Of a DNA stretch of 64,000 bases, positions 33,556 through 42,867 are shown in pieces. Origin of the DNA: Flexivirga oryzae (GTDB lineage Bacteria > Actinomycetota > Actinomycetes > Actinomycetales > Dermatophilaceae); the NCBI RefSeq assembly GCF_014190805.1, contig NZ_JACHVQ010000005.1, positions 245,272 through 309,271 of the forward strand, given 5' to 3'. The notes under the pieces are model-generated. The model saw only the letters and a list, made by a program, of their open reading frames with translations, was not told the DNA's origin and searched no databases. The number at the start of each line of letters is the position of its first letter. The first letter of the stretch is position 1. The translations under genes were made by a program, and so were the position numbers.

Positions 33556-34722
33556 GTGACTCGACCTACTACGTTACGCGGCAGTACAACTGTCGGGTAC
33601 ACCCAGGCTGAGCGCTATTCACGGCAGACCCTCCTCCCCGAGGTCGGCGCGGTGGGTCAGCGCAAGCTCGCCGACGCGCGCGTGATGGTCGTGGGTGCCG
33701 GGGGCCTCGCGGCGCCGGTGCTTCCGCTGCTCGCCGGCGCGGGCATCGGGCGCATCACGGTCATCGACGACGACACCGTCGACGTGAGCAACCTGCACCG
33801 GCAGGTCATCCACCGCACCCAGGACATCGGGGTGCCGAAGGTCGACTCCGCCGTGCGCGTGATGCAGGACCTCAACCCCGACATCGAGGCCGTAGGCGTC
33901 CATGCGCGGCTGACCGCCGACAATGCCCTCGAGCTGTTCGCCGACCACGACGTCGTGGTCGACGCCTCCGACAACTTCGCGACCCGCTACCTGGTCAACG
34001 ACGCGTGCGTGATGCTGGGGCTGCCACTCGTGTGGTCCTCGATCAGTCGCTTCGACGGTCAGGTCACGGTGTGGGGGTATGGCGAATCCCCTTGTTACCG
34101 CTGTGTTTTCCCGAGCGCACCGCCTCCCGGGGCGGTGCCGTCGTGTGCCGAGGGCGGAGTCATCGGTTCGTTGCCGGGCGTCATGGGTTCGATGCAGGCG
34201 ACCGAGGTCTTCAAGATCGTGCTCGGCATCGGCAAGCCGCTCGCCGGGCGGATCGTGGTGCACGACGCGCTGCTCGGGACCTGGTCGACCGTGACGGTCG
34301 CGCGTGATCCCGACTGCCCGGTCTGCGGTGAGGACGCCGAGATCACGGTGCTGGAGGACGAGGACGTGTCCTGTGCAGTCCCGGTGCAGCAGCCGGTGCC
34401 GCTGATCGAGCCGGTCGAGCTGGCATCACTGATCGACGCGGGGCGGGCGCCGTTGCTGGTCGACGTGCGCTCCACGCAGGAGCGCGAGATCGTGAAGCTG
34501 CCCGGCGCCATACACATCGACGTGGCGGGGTTGCGGGACGGCAGTGCGCTGTCCCGCCTGGACGAGGTCGACGCCGACACGGTCTTCTACTGCAAGGGCG
34601 GGACCCGGTCCGCCGAGGCGGTGCGACTCGTCGAGGCGGCGACCGGTGTGCGGGCGCGCTCGCTCGACGGGGGCGTGCTCGGCTGGATCGACGCCGTCGA
34701 CCCGTCGCTGCCGCGTTACTGA
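33556..34722 (+). CDS. moeZ: MoeZ-type adenylyltransferase/sulfurtransferase
   Basis: The 388-residue protein combines an E1-like adenylation domain (RYSRQTLLPEVG, VVGAGGLAAPVLPLLAGAG, DVSNLHRQ, DASDNF, zinc CxxC in CPVCGED) with a C-terminal rhodanese domain whose active Cys is in FYCKGG. MoeZ adenylates and thiocarboxylates the C-terminus of sulfur carriers such as MoaD, CysO and related proteins, feeding molybdopterin and cysteine synthesis. Start is GTG 33556, 8 bases after TAGAAT, likely leaderless. The alkyltransferase-like gene follows after one base. Confidence 0.93.
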   Translation: MTRPTTLRGSTTVGYTQAERYSRQTLLPEVGAVGQRKLADARVMVVGAGGLAAPVLPLLAGAGIGRITVIDDDTVDVSNLHRQVIHRTQDIGVPKVDSAVRVMQDLNPDIEAVGVHARLTADNALELFADHDVVVDASDNFATRYLVNDACVMLGLPLVWSSISRFDGQVTVWGYGESPCYRCVFPSAPPPGAVPSCAEGGVIGSLPGVMGSMQATEVFKIVLGIGKPLAGRIVVHDALLGTWSTVTVARDPDCPVCGEDAEITVLEDEDVSCAVPVQQPVPLIEPVELASLIDAGRAPLLVDVRSTQEREIVKLPGAIHIDVAGLRDGSALSRLDEVDADTVFYCKGGTRSAEAVRLVEAATGVRARSLDGGVLGWIDAVDPSLPRY

Positions 34723-34723
34723 G

Positions 34724-35089
34724 ATGACCGTCCACGAGCTCCCGGAGCTGGCCGATGCCGTGTTGGAGGTCGTCGACCAGGTGCCGGAGGGCAAGGTGGT
34801 GACCTACGGCGACATCGGCAAGGTGGTCGGTGCCGGCCCGCGGCAGGTCGGCTCGGTGATGTCGCAGTACGGCGGGATGGTGACCTGGTGGCGGGTGCTG
34901 CGCGCCGACGGCCGGCCCCCGCAGTGCCACGAGGGCGAGGCCCTGGCCCACTACCGCGAGGAGGGCACCCCGCTCAAGGGCACCTTCCTGGACCGCGTCG
35001 ATCTGGCGCGTGCCCGTTTCGATCTCAGCGGTGTCGTCCTGCCCGGCTCCGACGGTGCCGGGGACGGGGACGGGGCCGGTCGCCCCTGA
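34724..35089 (+). CDS. Alkyltransferase-like protein (ATL), MGMT family without catalytic Cys
   Basis: The 121-residue protein has the MGMT DNA-binding domain (VPEGKVVTYGDIGKVVGAGPRQVG). At the place of the MGMT active site PCHRV it has TWWRV, so the acceptor Cys is replaced by Trp. This is the mark of alkyltransferase-like proteins, which bind O6-alkylguanine and hand it to nucleotide excision repair. The C-terminus is Gly/Asp-rich. It starts one base after the moeZ stop and precedes adnA, a grouping also seen in mycobacteria (Rv3204). Confidence 0.88.
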   Translation: MTVHELPELADAVLEVVDQVPEGKVVTYGDIGKVVGAGPRQVGSVMSQYGGMVTWWRVLRADGRPPQCHEGEALAHYREEGTPLKGTFLDRVDLARARFDLSGVVLPGSDGAGDGDGAGRP

Positions 35090-35142
35090 CCGAGAGGCCC
35101 AGAACCGACCGAGAGGCCCAGAACCGACCGAGAGGCCCAGAA
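35088..35142 (+). repeat. Three tandem 19-bp repeats
   Basis: Two perfect copies (35088-35106, 35107-35125) and a third partial copy (35126-35142) of a 19-base unit start at the ATL stop codon. An inverted copy of the 8-base core AGGCCCAG is at 35169-35176, so the last repeat could form a hairpin with it. Confidence 0.8.
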
Positions 35143-35230
35143 AATGCGGGCTCTGGGGCCGGGAAGTACTGGGCCTGTCAGTCTTATGTTGTCCTCTCGG
35201 TGATTGGGTATGTCGGTCGCGCGTGATGGG

Positions 35231-38200
35231 ATGAGACACGTGCTGGAACTGCGACGTGGCCCCGACCTGTCGGTGCGCCCGCCCGAGCTGGACGAGGTCC
35301 AGCAGACGGCGCGCGACAGCGAGGAGCGGGCGACCGTCGTGCTGGGAGCGCCGGGCACCGGCAAGTCGACGCTCGCGGTCGAGTGTGTCGTCGCCGCGGT
35401 CGGACGCGGCACACGTCCCGACCACTGCCTGCTGCTCGCACCGACCCGGCTGGCGGCCGCCGAGCTGCGTGATCAGGTCACGGCGCGGCTGCAGGGCACC
35501 TCGACGCAACCGCTCGCCCGCACCCACCAGGCGCTGGGATTCGGCATCCTCCGCCAGGCCGCTGCGCTGGATGGCGAACCGGCACCTCGACTGCTCAGCG
35601 GTCCGGAGCAGGACGTCGTGCTGCGCGAGCTGCTCGACGGCCATGCGGCGGGTGACGGCCTCCCTCCCGACTGGCCGGACTTCGTACGAAATGCATTGCC
35701 CACCAGGGGTTTCCGAAGCGAGCTGCGTGACCTGCTGATGCGCGCGGTCGAGTGGGGGCTCACCGCGCAGGAGCTTGCAGAGCTGGGGCGACGGCACGAC
35801 CATCCCGAGTGGGTCGCCGCAGCGCAGGTGCTCGACGAATACGACCAGGTCACCGCGTTGTCCAGGCCGGGCGCGTTCGACCCGGCATGGATCCTGTCTG
35901 CTGCCGCTGACCTGCTGGAGGCCGACCCGGACGCGCGCGAGCGGGTGCAGAACACCTTGCGGCTGGTGGTGATCGACGACGCACAGGAGCTGACCCGCGC
36001 CGCGGCCCGACTGCTCCGGTTGGTCGTGGCGCCGCGCACCAGGATCGTCCTCATCGGCGACCCCGACGCCGCGGTGCAGGGCTTCCGCGGCGCCGACCCG
36101 ATGATGTTCGGCGCACTGGGTGATCACTTCGGTGCGGTCGACCACCGCACCCTGCCGATCGGCTACCGGCAACCTGAGCTGCTGCGGGCTGCGGCCGTGC
36201 GGGTGAGCGAGCGCATCGGTGCCGTCGCCGGAGCCGAACACCGTTCCGTCACAACGCGACCCGGCGGCACGGTCGACGTCGCGTTGCTGCGCGCGGCACC
36301 TCAGGAAGCCGCCCACATCGCGGCCCAGCTGCGGCGCGCTCAGCTGCTCGACGGCGTGCCGTGGTCGCAGATGGCGGTGATCGTGCGTGGGCAGGCACGG
36401 GCGGGAACACTGCGCCGCGCCCTCGCCAACTCGGGTGTCCCGGTGAGTTCGCCGCCGACGGTCGTGCCGCTGCGCGACGAGCCGGCGGTGCGGCCCTTCC
36501 TGGCACTGCTGGAGGTCATCGGCCGGCTGATCGACGACGACCCGGACCCGGTCACGCCGGACCTCGCCGCCGACATCCTGGGCTCGCCGCTGGGCGGCGC
36601 CGACGCGGTCGGACTGCGCAGGCTGCGCCGTGCGTTGCGAGCGGAGGAGTTGGGGGCCGACGGCTCCCGCTCGTCCGACGAGTTGCTCGCCGCTGCGATC
36701 ACCGGGCTGCCGTGGCTGGAGCTGATCGGCCCGGTGGCGACGCCGGCGCTGCGCGTCGCGGGCGTCATACGGGCCGGGCGGGAGGCGGCGCTCGCAACCG
36801 GTGCCACCGCCGAGAGCGTGCTCTGGGCCATGTGGGACGCCAGTGGGCTCGCGCCGGTGTGGCAGGAGCAGGCGCTCGCCGGTGGGCGCGGGGGGAAACG
36901 TGCCGACGAGCGGCTGGACGCGATCGTCGCACTCTTCTCCGACGCCGCCGCCTACACCGACCGGTTGCCCGGCGCGGCGCCACTGGACTTCCTGGAGCAC
37001 GTTCGCGGGCAGGACGTCCCGGGTGACCGGTTGGTTGCCGCCGCTCCGGACGACGAGACCGTGGCACTGCTCACCCCGCAGGCGGCCGCCGGGCGGGAGT
37101 GGCAGTTCGTCGTGGTGGCCGGCGTCCAGGAGGGGGTCTGGCCCGACCTCCGGTTGCGCGGCTCGCTGCTCGGCTCGGAGCGGCTGGTCGATGTGCTCGC
37201 CGACCGCGGCGACTCGTGGCGGGCCGCGCAGACCGCGGTGCGGTATGACGAGACGCGGCAGTTCCTCGTCGCGGTGACCCGGGCGAGCCGCCGGCTGCTG
37301 GTGACAGCGGTCCGCAGCGAGGACGAACAACCTTCGCCATACCTCGACGTGGTGGATCCGCTGGACGTTCCCGACGACCCGGATGCACTACGCGAGTTCA
37401 CTGAAGTGGCAAGGGCGACAACGCTTCCCGCCGTCGTCGGTGAGCTGCGACGCGAGCTGGCGACCGGCGATGACCAGCAACGCGGGCAGGCGGCTCGTCA
37501 GCTTGCGCGGCTGGCCGCGACCGGGGTACGAGGGGCCGACCCCTCGCAGTGGTGGGCGCTGCGGGAGCTGTCCGACGACCGACCGCTGCGTGCCGCGGAA
37601 CAACGGGTGCAGGTGTCACCGTCACGGGTCGAGTCGTTCGGCGAGTGCGGGCTGCGCTGGTTGCTGACCGCCGCCGGTGGGGAAGGACCCGACGTGGGTG
37701 CGGCGGCGCTCGGCACCCTGGTGCACGAGGTGGCGCAGGAGTTCGCCGACACCGACCCGGAGGCGATGGCTGCGGCCCTCGACGAGCGTTGGGCGCGGCT
37801 GGGACTCGGCGACACGTGGGTGTCGGAGCAGCAGCGCAACACCGCCCAGCAGATGCTGACCCGGCTGATCGGGTACCTCGACGAGGCGAAGGCACAGGGC
37901 TGGAAACCGGTCGGGGTGGAGGTGCCGTTCTCGGTGCTGATCGGCCGCGCCCAACTGGCCGGTCGCGTCGACCGGCTGGAGGAGCGCGAGGGCGAGTTGC
38001 GGGTGATCGACCTCAAGACAGGGTCGTCGAAGCCGACCGCGGCGGAGCTGGTCACCAACCCACAACTGGCCGCCTACCAGGTGGCGGTCGCCGAGGGCGC
38101 GTTCCCGGAGGGCACGACGTCGGGTGGCGCCGCCCTCGTGCAGGTCGGCAAGGCGGCCGGCAAGAGCGCGGCGACCCAGGTGCAGGCACCGCTCGCCGAG

Positions 38201-38350
38201 CAGGACGACCCGCGGTGGGCCTACAACCTCATCGCGGAGACCGCCGACGGCATGGCCGCAGGCACCTTCACGGCGCAGCTGAACAAGCGCTGTCGCACGT
38301 GCGCGGTGATCAAGAGCTGCCCGCTGCAGCCGGAGGGATCCCGGTCGTGA
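35231..38350 (+). CDS. adnA: AdnA subunit of helicase-nuclease (UvrD-like plus RecB-like nuclease)
   Basis: AdnA pairs with AdnB to form the mycobacterial-type AdnAB helicase-nuclease that resects DNA double-strand breaks. This 1039-residue product has Walker A GAPGTGKST (39-47), a degenerate DEXX-like IDDAQE, helicase motifs such as VGVTRASRRLL-like AVTRASRRLL, and a RecB-like nuclease with GRVDRL and VIDLKTG near the C-terminus. Four Cys (one in GECGLRW, three in CRTCAVIKSC) could form the Fe-S staple of such nucleases. Start choice is uncertain; ATG 35210 and GTG 35240 are alternatives. adnB begins within its stop codon. Confidence 0.88.
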   Translation: MRHVLELRRGPDLSVRPPELDEVQQTARDSEERATVVLGAPGTGKSTLAVECVVAAVGRGTRPDHCLLLAPTRLAAAELRDQVTARLQGTSTQPLARTHQALGFGILRQAAALDGEPAPRLLSGPEQDVVLRELLDGHAAGDGLPPDWPDFVRNALPTRGFRSELRDLLMRAVEWGLTAQELAELGRRHDHPEWVAAAQVLDEYDQVTALSRPGAFDPAWILSAAADLLEADPDARERVQNTLRLVVIDDAQELTRAAARLLRLVVAPRTRIVLIGDPDAAVQGFRGADPMMFGALGDHFGAVDHRTLPIGYRQPELLRAAAVRVSERIGAVAGAEHRSVTTRPGGTVDVALLRAAPQEAAHIAAQLRRAQLLDGVPWSQMAVIVRGQARAGTLRRALANSGVPVSSPPTVVPLRDEPAVRPFLALLEVIGRLIDDDPDPVTPDLAADILGSPLGGADAVGLRRLRRALRAEELGADGSRSSDELLAAAITGLPWLELIGPVATPALRVAGVIRAGREAALATGATAESVLWAMWDASGLAPVWQEQALAGGRGGKRADERLDAIVALFSDAAAYTDRLPGAAPLDFLEHVRGQDVPGDRLVAAAPDDETVALLTPQAAAGREWQFVVVAGVQEGVWPDLRLRGSLLGSERLVDVLADRGDSWRAAQTAVRYDETRQFLVAVTRASRRLLVTAVRSEDEQPSPYLDVVDPLDVPDDPDALREFTEVARATTLPAVVGELRRELATGDDQQRGQAARQLARLAATGVRGADPSQWWALRELSDDRPLRAAEQRVQVSPSRVESFGECGLRWLLTAAGGEGPDVGAAALGTLVHEVAQEFADTDPEAMAAALDERWARLGLGDTWVSEQQRNTAQQMLTRLIGYLDEAKAQGWKPVGVEVPFSVLIGRAQLAGRVDRLEEREGELRVIDLKTGSSKPTAAELVTNPQLAAYQVAVAEGAFPEGTTSGGAALVQVGKAAGKSAATQVQAPLAEQDDPRWAYNLIAETADGMAAGTFTAQLNKRCRTCAVIKSCPLQPEGSRS

Positions 38351-41300
38351 ACGTCGAAAAAAACTATGGGGCAGTCGATCTCGCGGCAGCACTCGGGCTG
38401 CCGCGGCCGACCGAGGAGCAGATCGCGGTCACCGAGGCCAGCCCGGACTCACCACTGCTGGTGGTGGCCGGTGCCGGCTCCGGCAAAACCGAGACGATGG
38501 CCGCCCGCGTCGTGTGGCTGGTGGCGAACAGGCACGTCGAGCCCGACCAGATCCTCGGCCTCACCTTCACCCGTAAGGCAGCCGGTCAACTCGCCGAGCG
38601 CATCGGGCTGCGGCTGCGGCGGCTGCGGCGCGAGGGCATCTGGCTGCCGACGACCGACGACGGCACATCGGCCCTGGCCGAACTTCCGACGGTGCAGACC
38701 TACCACTCCTACGCCGGCCGCATCGTGGGCGAGCACGGGCTGCGGCTGGGTGTCGAGCCGGAGTCACGGCTGCTGTCGGAGGCGGCCGCCTGGCAGCTCG
38801 CCTCCGAGGCGGTGCTGTCGTACGACGGGCCGATGGACCTGGTCACGTCCGCCGCGAACAACGTGACGACCGCGGTGGTGTCGATCGCCGGCGAGCTCGC
38901 AGAGCACCTGGTCAGTGTTGCGCAACTGGAGGAATACCTCGACCAGTTCCTCACGGACACAGCGCAATTGCCGCCCAAAGGACGGACCAAGGTGACCGCC
39001 GGCGAGATCAAGAAGGTCACCGATGCGCTGGCCGCTCGCAAGCAGATCGTGCCCGTCGTCGAGCGCTACCTCAGGTTGAAACGGGCGCGGTCCGCGCTCG
39101 ACTTCGCCGACCAGATGGCGCTCGCGGCGCACCTGGCGCGCAGTTTCCCGGAGTTGAGCGTCCTTGAGCGGCAACGTTTCCGGGCGGTGCTGCTGGACGA
39201 GTTCCAGGACACCAGCGAGGCACAGATGGTGCTGTTGCGCTCCCTGTATGCCGGCAACGACGAGGCGGCGGTCGACGGGGTCCGGGTCACTGCGGTGGGC
39301 GATCCCAACCAGTCGATCTACGGTTGGCGCGGCGCCAGTGCGACCACGCTCGCGAGTTTCCCCGAGCTCTTCGCGGACGGAACCGGCCGGGCGAAGGTCC
39401 TTCAGCTGTCGCGGAGCTGGCGCAATGACAGCGGAATCCTGTCGGCGGCCAACCGGGTGTCGAGCCCGCTGCGGTCGGCCAGCACCGTGCCGGTCGAGAC
39501 GCTGCGACCACGGCCGGGTGCCGGGGAGGGCTCCGTCGTCGCCGCGCGGTTGATCGATCAGTCCGCGGAGGCGGCCCACATCGCCGACTGGATCGCGGCC
39601 CGCCACCTCGACGCCGACGGTGAGTGGACGCGCCGGACGGCTGCCGTGCTGTGCCGCAAACGGTCGCAGTTCGCCGCCGTCACCGAGGCACTGCAGCAAC
39701 GCAACCTGCCGGTGGAGGTCGTCGGTGTCGGCGGTTTGCTGACGACCTCCGAGGTGGCCGACATCGTGAGTTTGCTGTGGGCGGTGCAGGATCCGACCCG
39801 TGGGGACCAGTTGATGCGGCTGCTGACCGGACCGCTGATGCGCCTCGGCCCGGCCGATCTGGACGGGCTCGGGGAGTGGGCCCGTGAGCTGGAGAAGCGG
39901 GACCGACCGCAGCCCGCCGAGGGCCGCGGCGCGGCTGCGGACATCGAGTCGGAGACACGGGAGCGCGCATCCGTCGTCGAGGCGCTCGACGAGCTGCCCG
40001 ACCCCGACTGGCGAGGGACGGCAGGCCAGCGCATCAGCGACACCGCCCTGCAGCGGTTGGCCGGGCTGGCGCACGACGTGCGACGGTTGCGGTCGCTGAC
40101 CGGGCTGCCGCTCGGTGAGCTGGTGGTGGAGGCGGAGCGTGCGCTCGCCCTCGACATCGAGGTGCTCTCCAGGCCCGGGCAGACACCCGAGACAGCGCGC
40201 GTGCACCTCGACGGATTTGCGGAAGTCGCAGCGGGATTCGCCTCATCGTCGGATCGTCCGACGCTCGGTGGGTTCCTCGACTGGCTGGCCGCGGCCGAGC
40301 GGGAGGAGCGCGGGCTCGACCGCCCCTACCTGGAAGCCGAACCCCGTGCGGTGCAGGTGCTCACGGTGCACGCCGCCAAGGGTCTGGAGTGGGACATCGT
40401 CGCGGTGCCCGGCCTGGTCGAGGGCACCTTCCCCGACCACTCCGGCGTCGTGGGCTGGAGCGCCGATCACCACGGTTGGAAGATCAGCAAGGACGGCAAG
40501 CCCGGCGATCCGTCGAGCTGGGCGGTGAACGCAGCCGAGTGGATCGGTGGTGTCGAGGGCCTGCCGTTCGACCTGCGTGGCGATGCCGACGGGCTGCCGC
40601 AACTGCGCTGGGCGGAAGCCACCGATGCGGCCGAACTACGCGACGCGATCACCGAATTCCGTGCCGCAGCAGGACAACACGGGCTGGATGAGGAGCGCCG
40701 CCTGGCTTACGTCGCATACACCAGGGCACGGTCCGAGTTGCTGCTGACCGCCTCGGTGTGGTCGACGGCGAGCACGCCACGGGTCACCTCGCGCTACCTG
40801 ACCGAGCTGGTCGACGCAGGCCTGGCCCGGCGGGACACATGGGAGCCGATGCCCGAACCGGAGCCGGGGGAGACCAAGGTGGCGAACCCGCACGACGGTG
40901 CGGACTCGGTGCTGTCCTGGCCGACCGACCCGTTGGCGCCGCGGCGCGCGCAGCTGGCCGACGGGGTGCGCCGCGTCTCGGACGCATTGATGGACGGGGT
41001 CCAAGACGTGCTGCCGCTCGACGACCGCGAGCAGGAGATCGAGCTGCTGTTGCGCGAGCGCGACCGGCACCGCAGGCGCGGACCGAGCGCTGTGATGTTG
41101 CCCCGACACCTGTCCGCCTCCGCCGTGGTCTCGCTCGCCGCCGACCCCGCCGAGTTCACCCGGGAACTGCGCCGGCCGATGCCGTCCCCGCCGGCGCAGG
41201 CAGCGCGCCGCGGTACCGCGTTCCACGCCTGGATCGAACAGCACTACGCACGTGCCGCGCTGGTCGACGTCCTGGAGTTGCCCGGGGCCGCCGACGAGGA

Positions 41301-41688
41301 CGCGGACGACGGGGCCGACCTGGAGGCGTTGAAGGACCGCTTCCTCGCCTCCGAGTGGGCGAACCGCACCCCGGAGGAGATCGAGGTGTCCGTCGAGACC
41401 TGGATCGACGGCATCGCGGTGCGTGGCCGGATCGACGCGGTGTTCCCGCGCGCTGACGGCGGATTCGTCATCGTCGACTGGAAGACCGGCGCGCGTCCGT
41501 CCGGCGCCGCCATGCGGGCGCGTGTCCTGCAGCTGGCGGCATACCGGCTGGCCTTCGCACGGCTGCGCGGCATACCGACCGAGCAGGTGGACGCGGCGTT
41601 CTACTACGCCGGAACCGGTGACACCGTCCGGCCCGACCTTCCGGCCGATGACGCGATCGGCGAGCTGCTGCGGGCGATCCCGGGCTGA
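38347..41688 (+). CDS. adnB: AdnB subunit of helicase-nuclease
   Basis: The 1113-residue protein has complete UvrD-like motifs: Walker A AGAGSGKT (41-48), LTFTRKAA, LLDEFQDT, GDPNQSIYGWRGA, TVHAAKGLEWD and VAYTRARSELL. A C-terminal RecB-like nuclease follows (GTAFHAWIE, GRIDAVF, FVIVDWKTG). In AdnAB this subunit is the main motor and cuts one strand, while AdnA cuts the other. The GTG at 38347 overlaps the adnA stop (GTGA), so stoichiometric synthesis is expected. It corresponds to M. tuberculosis Rv3201c. Confidence 0.93.
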   Translation: MNVEKNYGAVDLAAALGLPRPTEEQIAVTEASPDSPLLVVAGAGSGKTETMAARVVWLVANRHVEPDQILGLTFTRKAAGQLAERIGLRLRRLRREGIWLPTTDDGTSALAELPTVQTYHSYAGRIVGEHGLRLGVEPESRLLSEAAAWQLASEAVLSYDGPMDLVTSAANNVTTAVVSIAGELAEHLVSVAQLEEYLDQFLTDTAQLPPKGRTKVTAGEIKKVTDALAARKQIVPVVERYLRLKRARSALDFADQMALAAHLARSFPELSVLERQRFRAVLLDEFQDTSEAQMVLLRSLYAGNDEAAVDGVRVTAVGDPNQSIYGWRGASATTLASFPELFADGTGRAKVLQLSRSWRNDSGILSAANRVSSPLRSASTVPVETLRPRPGAGEGSVVAARLIDQSAEAAHIADWIAARHLDADGEWTRRTAAVLCRKRSQFAAVTEALQQRNLPVEVVGVGGLLTTSEVADIVSLLWAVQDPTRGDQLMRLLTGPLMRLGPADLDGLGEWARELEKRDRPQPAEGRGAAADIESETRERASVVEALDELPDPDWRGTAGQRISDTALQRLAGLAHDVRRLRSLTGLPLGELVVEAERALALDIEVLSRPGQTPETARVHLDGFAEVAAGFASSSDRPTLGGFLDWLAAAEREERGLDRPYLEAEPRAVQVLTVHAAKGLEWDIVAVPGLVEGTFPDHSGVVGWSADHHGWKISKDGKPGDPSSWAVNAAEWIGGVEGLPFDLRGDADGLPQLRWAEATDAAELRDAITEFRAAAGQHGLDEERRLAYVAYTRARSELLLTASVWSTASTPRVTSRYLTELVDAGLARRDTWEPMPEPEPGETKVANPHDGADSVLSWPTDPLAPRRAQLADGVRRVSDALMDGVQDVLPLDDREQEIELLLRERDRHRRRGPSAVMLPRHLSASAVVSLAADPAEFTRELRRPMPSPPAQAARRGTAFHAWIEQHYARAALVDVLELPGAADEDADDGADLEALKDRFLASEWANRTPEEIEVSVETWIDGIAVRGRIDAVFPRADGGFVIVDWKTGARPSGAAMRARVLQLAAYRLAFARLRGIPTEQVDAAFYYAGTGDTVRPDLPADDAIGELLRAIPG

Positions 41689-42035
41689 CCGCGGTGAGCC
41701 CGGGAGGAACGACGGGGCAACGAGACCCGGAGGAGGCCTTCGCCAAGGCGCCGGGCGCCATACCGCGTGAACGGCACGGACGCGTCACGGCAAGCCCCTG
41801 GCCGAGATGTGGATCGTTGGAATCTCGGTGCATGGACGGCGGGTGATCGGCGGCTGGACGACAGTCGAGGGACTGACGGATTCCGTTCCGCCCGCACCAC
41901 TTCGGCGCTAGCCTCGGCAACGAGTCGGCTCACCGTGAGCCCCTCGAGAAGGAGCCGCCAGACCCGAGCACACGACAGCGGCGTGAGGACCGGGCCCGCC
42001 TGATCCGGACCCTCCGACCGCTCGAGGAGGAAGTC
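41689..42035. promoter_or_regulatory. Intergenic region upstream of SDR gene
   Basis: About 350 bases. A TAGCCT box at 41909-41914 could be a -10 element. It is followed by a 15-base palindrome (7-bp arms, one-base centre) at 41927-41941, suitable as an operator or hairpin in the leader. A short open frame inside (41767-42003) looks like random GC sequence. Confidence 0.5.
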
Positions 42036-42857
42036 ATGACCGAGACAGCAGCTGCCGACCCGAACACCCCGCGCCGTCCACGCCTGCACGGCAAGGTCGC
42101 CTTCGTCACCGGGGGCACCCGCGGCATCGGGGCCGCGATCAGTCGCAGCCTCGCCGAGCAGGGAGCCGTCGTGGCGGCCGGATACAGCTCCAACAGCACC
42201 AAGGCGGAGGAGTTCGCGGCCGGCCTGAAGGAGGCCGGACTCGAGGGTTCGGTGGTCCAGGGCAACGTCGGTGAGGTGGACGACTGCCGCAACGCGATCA
42301 ACGAGGTCATCGAGCGGCACGGCCGGCTGGACATCCTGGTCAACAACGCCGGCATCACGATCGACAAGACCGTCCTCAAGCTCACCGCCGAGGACTGGAT
42401 GAAGGTCATCGCCGTCAACCTCAACGGTGCGTTCTTCATGTCCCAGTCGGTGCTGCCGCACATGATCGAGCGTGGCACCGGGCGGATCATCAACATCTCG
42501 TCGATCATCGGAGAGACCGGCAACATCGGTCAGGCCAACTACGCCGCCTCCAAGTCCGGTCTCTTCGGGCTCACCAAGACCCTGGCGCTGGAGGCCGCGT
42601 TCCAGCTCAAGCGGGCCGGCAAGCTCGACGAGGACTCCGACGGAATCACCGTCAACACCGTCGCACCGGGGTTCATCGCGACCGAGATGCTCGAGCACAT
42701 CCCGGACAAGGTCCTGGACGGGATCAAGGCGAAGATCCCGGTCGGCCGGCTCGGTCGTCCCGACGAGATCGCGCGCGTCGTGCACTTCCTCGCCGCCGAC
42801 CAGTCGTCCTACATCACCGGCGCCGTATGGGGCGTCAACGGCGGCATGGACATGTGA
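42036..42857 (+). CDS. Short-chain dehydrogenase, acetoacetyl-CoA/3-oxoacyl reductase type
   Basis: The 273-residue SDR has the cofactor motif TGGTRGIG, NNAG, catalytic SS and YAASKSG, and ends in the FabG/PhaB-like VNGGMDM. NADP(H)-dependent reduction of 3-oxoacyl-CoA or -ACP is the usual reaction. Compared with FabG it has a roughly 15-residue insertion (KRAGKLDEDSD) after the catalytic helix, where substrate-lid residues lie, so its substrate may differ. GAGGAGG precedes the ATG. It sits alone between adnB and a convergent pseudokinase gene. Confidence 0.88.
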   Translation: MTETAAADPNTPRRPRLHGKVAFVTGGTRGIGAAISRSLAEQGAVVAAGYSSNSTKAEEFAAGLKEAGLEGSVVQGNVGEVDDCRNAINEVIERHGRLDILVNNAGITIDKTVLKLTAEDWMKVIAVNLNGAFFMSQSVLPHMIERGTGRIINISSIIGETGNIGQANYAASKSGLFGLTKTLALEAAFQLKRAGKLDEDSDGITVNTVAPGFIATEMLEHIPDKVLDGIKAKIPVGRLGRPDEIARVVHFLAADQSSYITGAVWGVNGGMDM

Positions 42858-42867
42858 CCGGCGGGGG

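Noticed and set aside
41767..42003. Small ORF upstream of the SDR gene
   Set aside because: No ribosome site, Ser/Arg-rich random composition, and it overlaps the probable promoter and palindrome.
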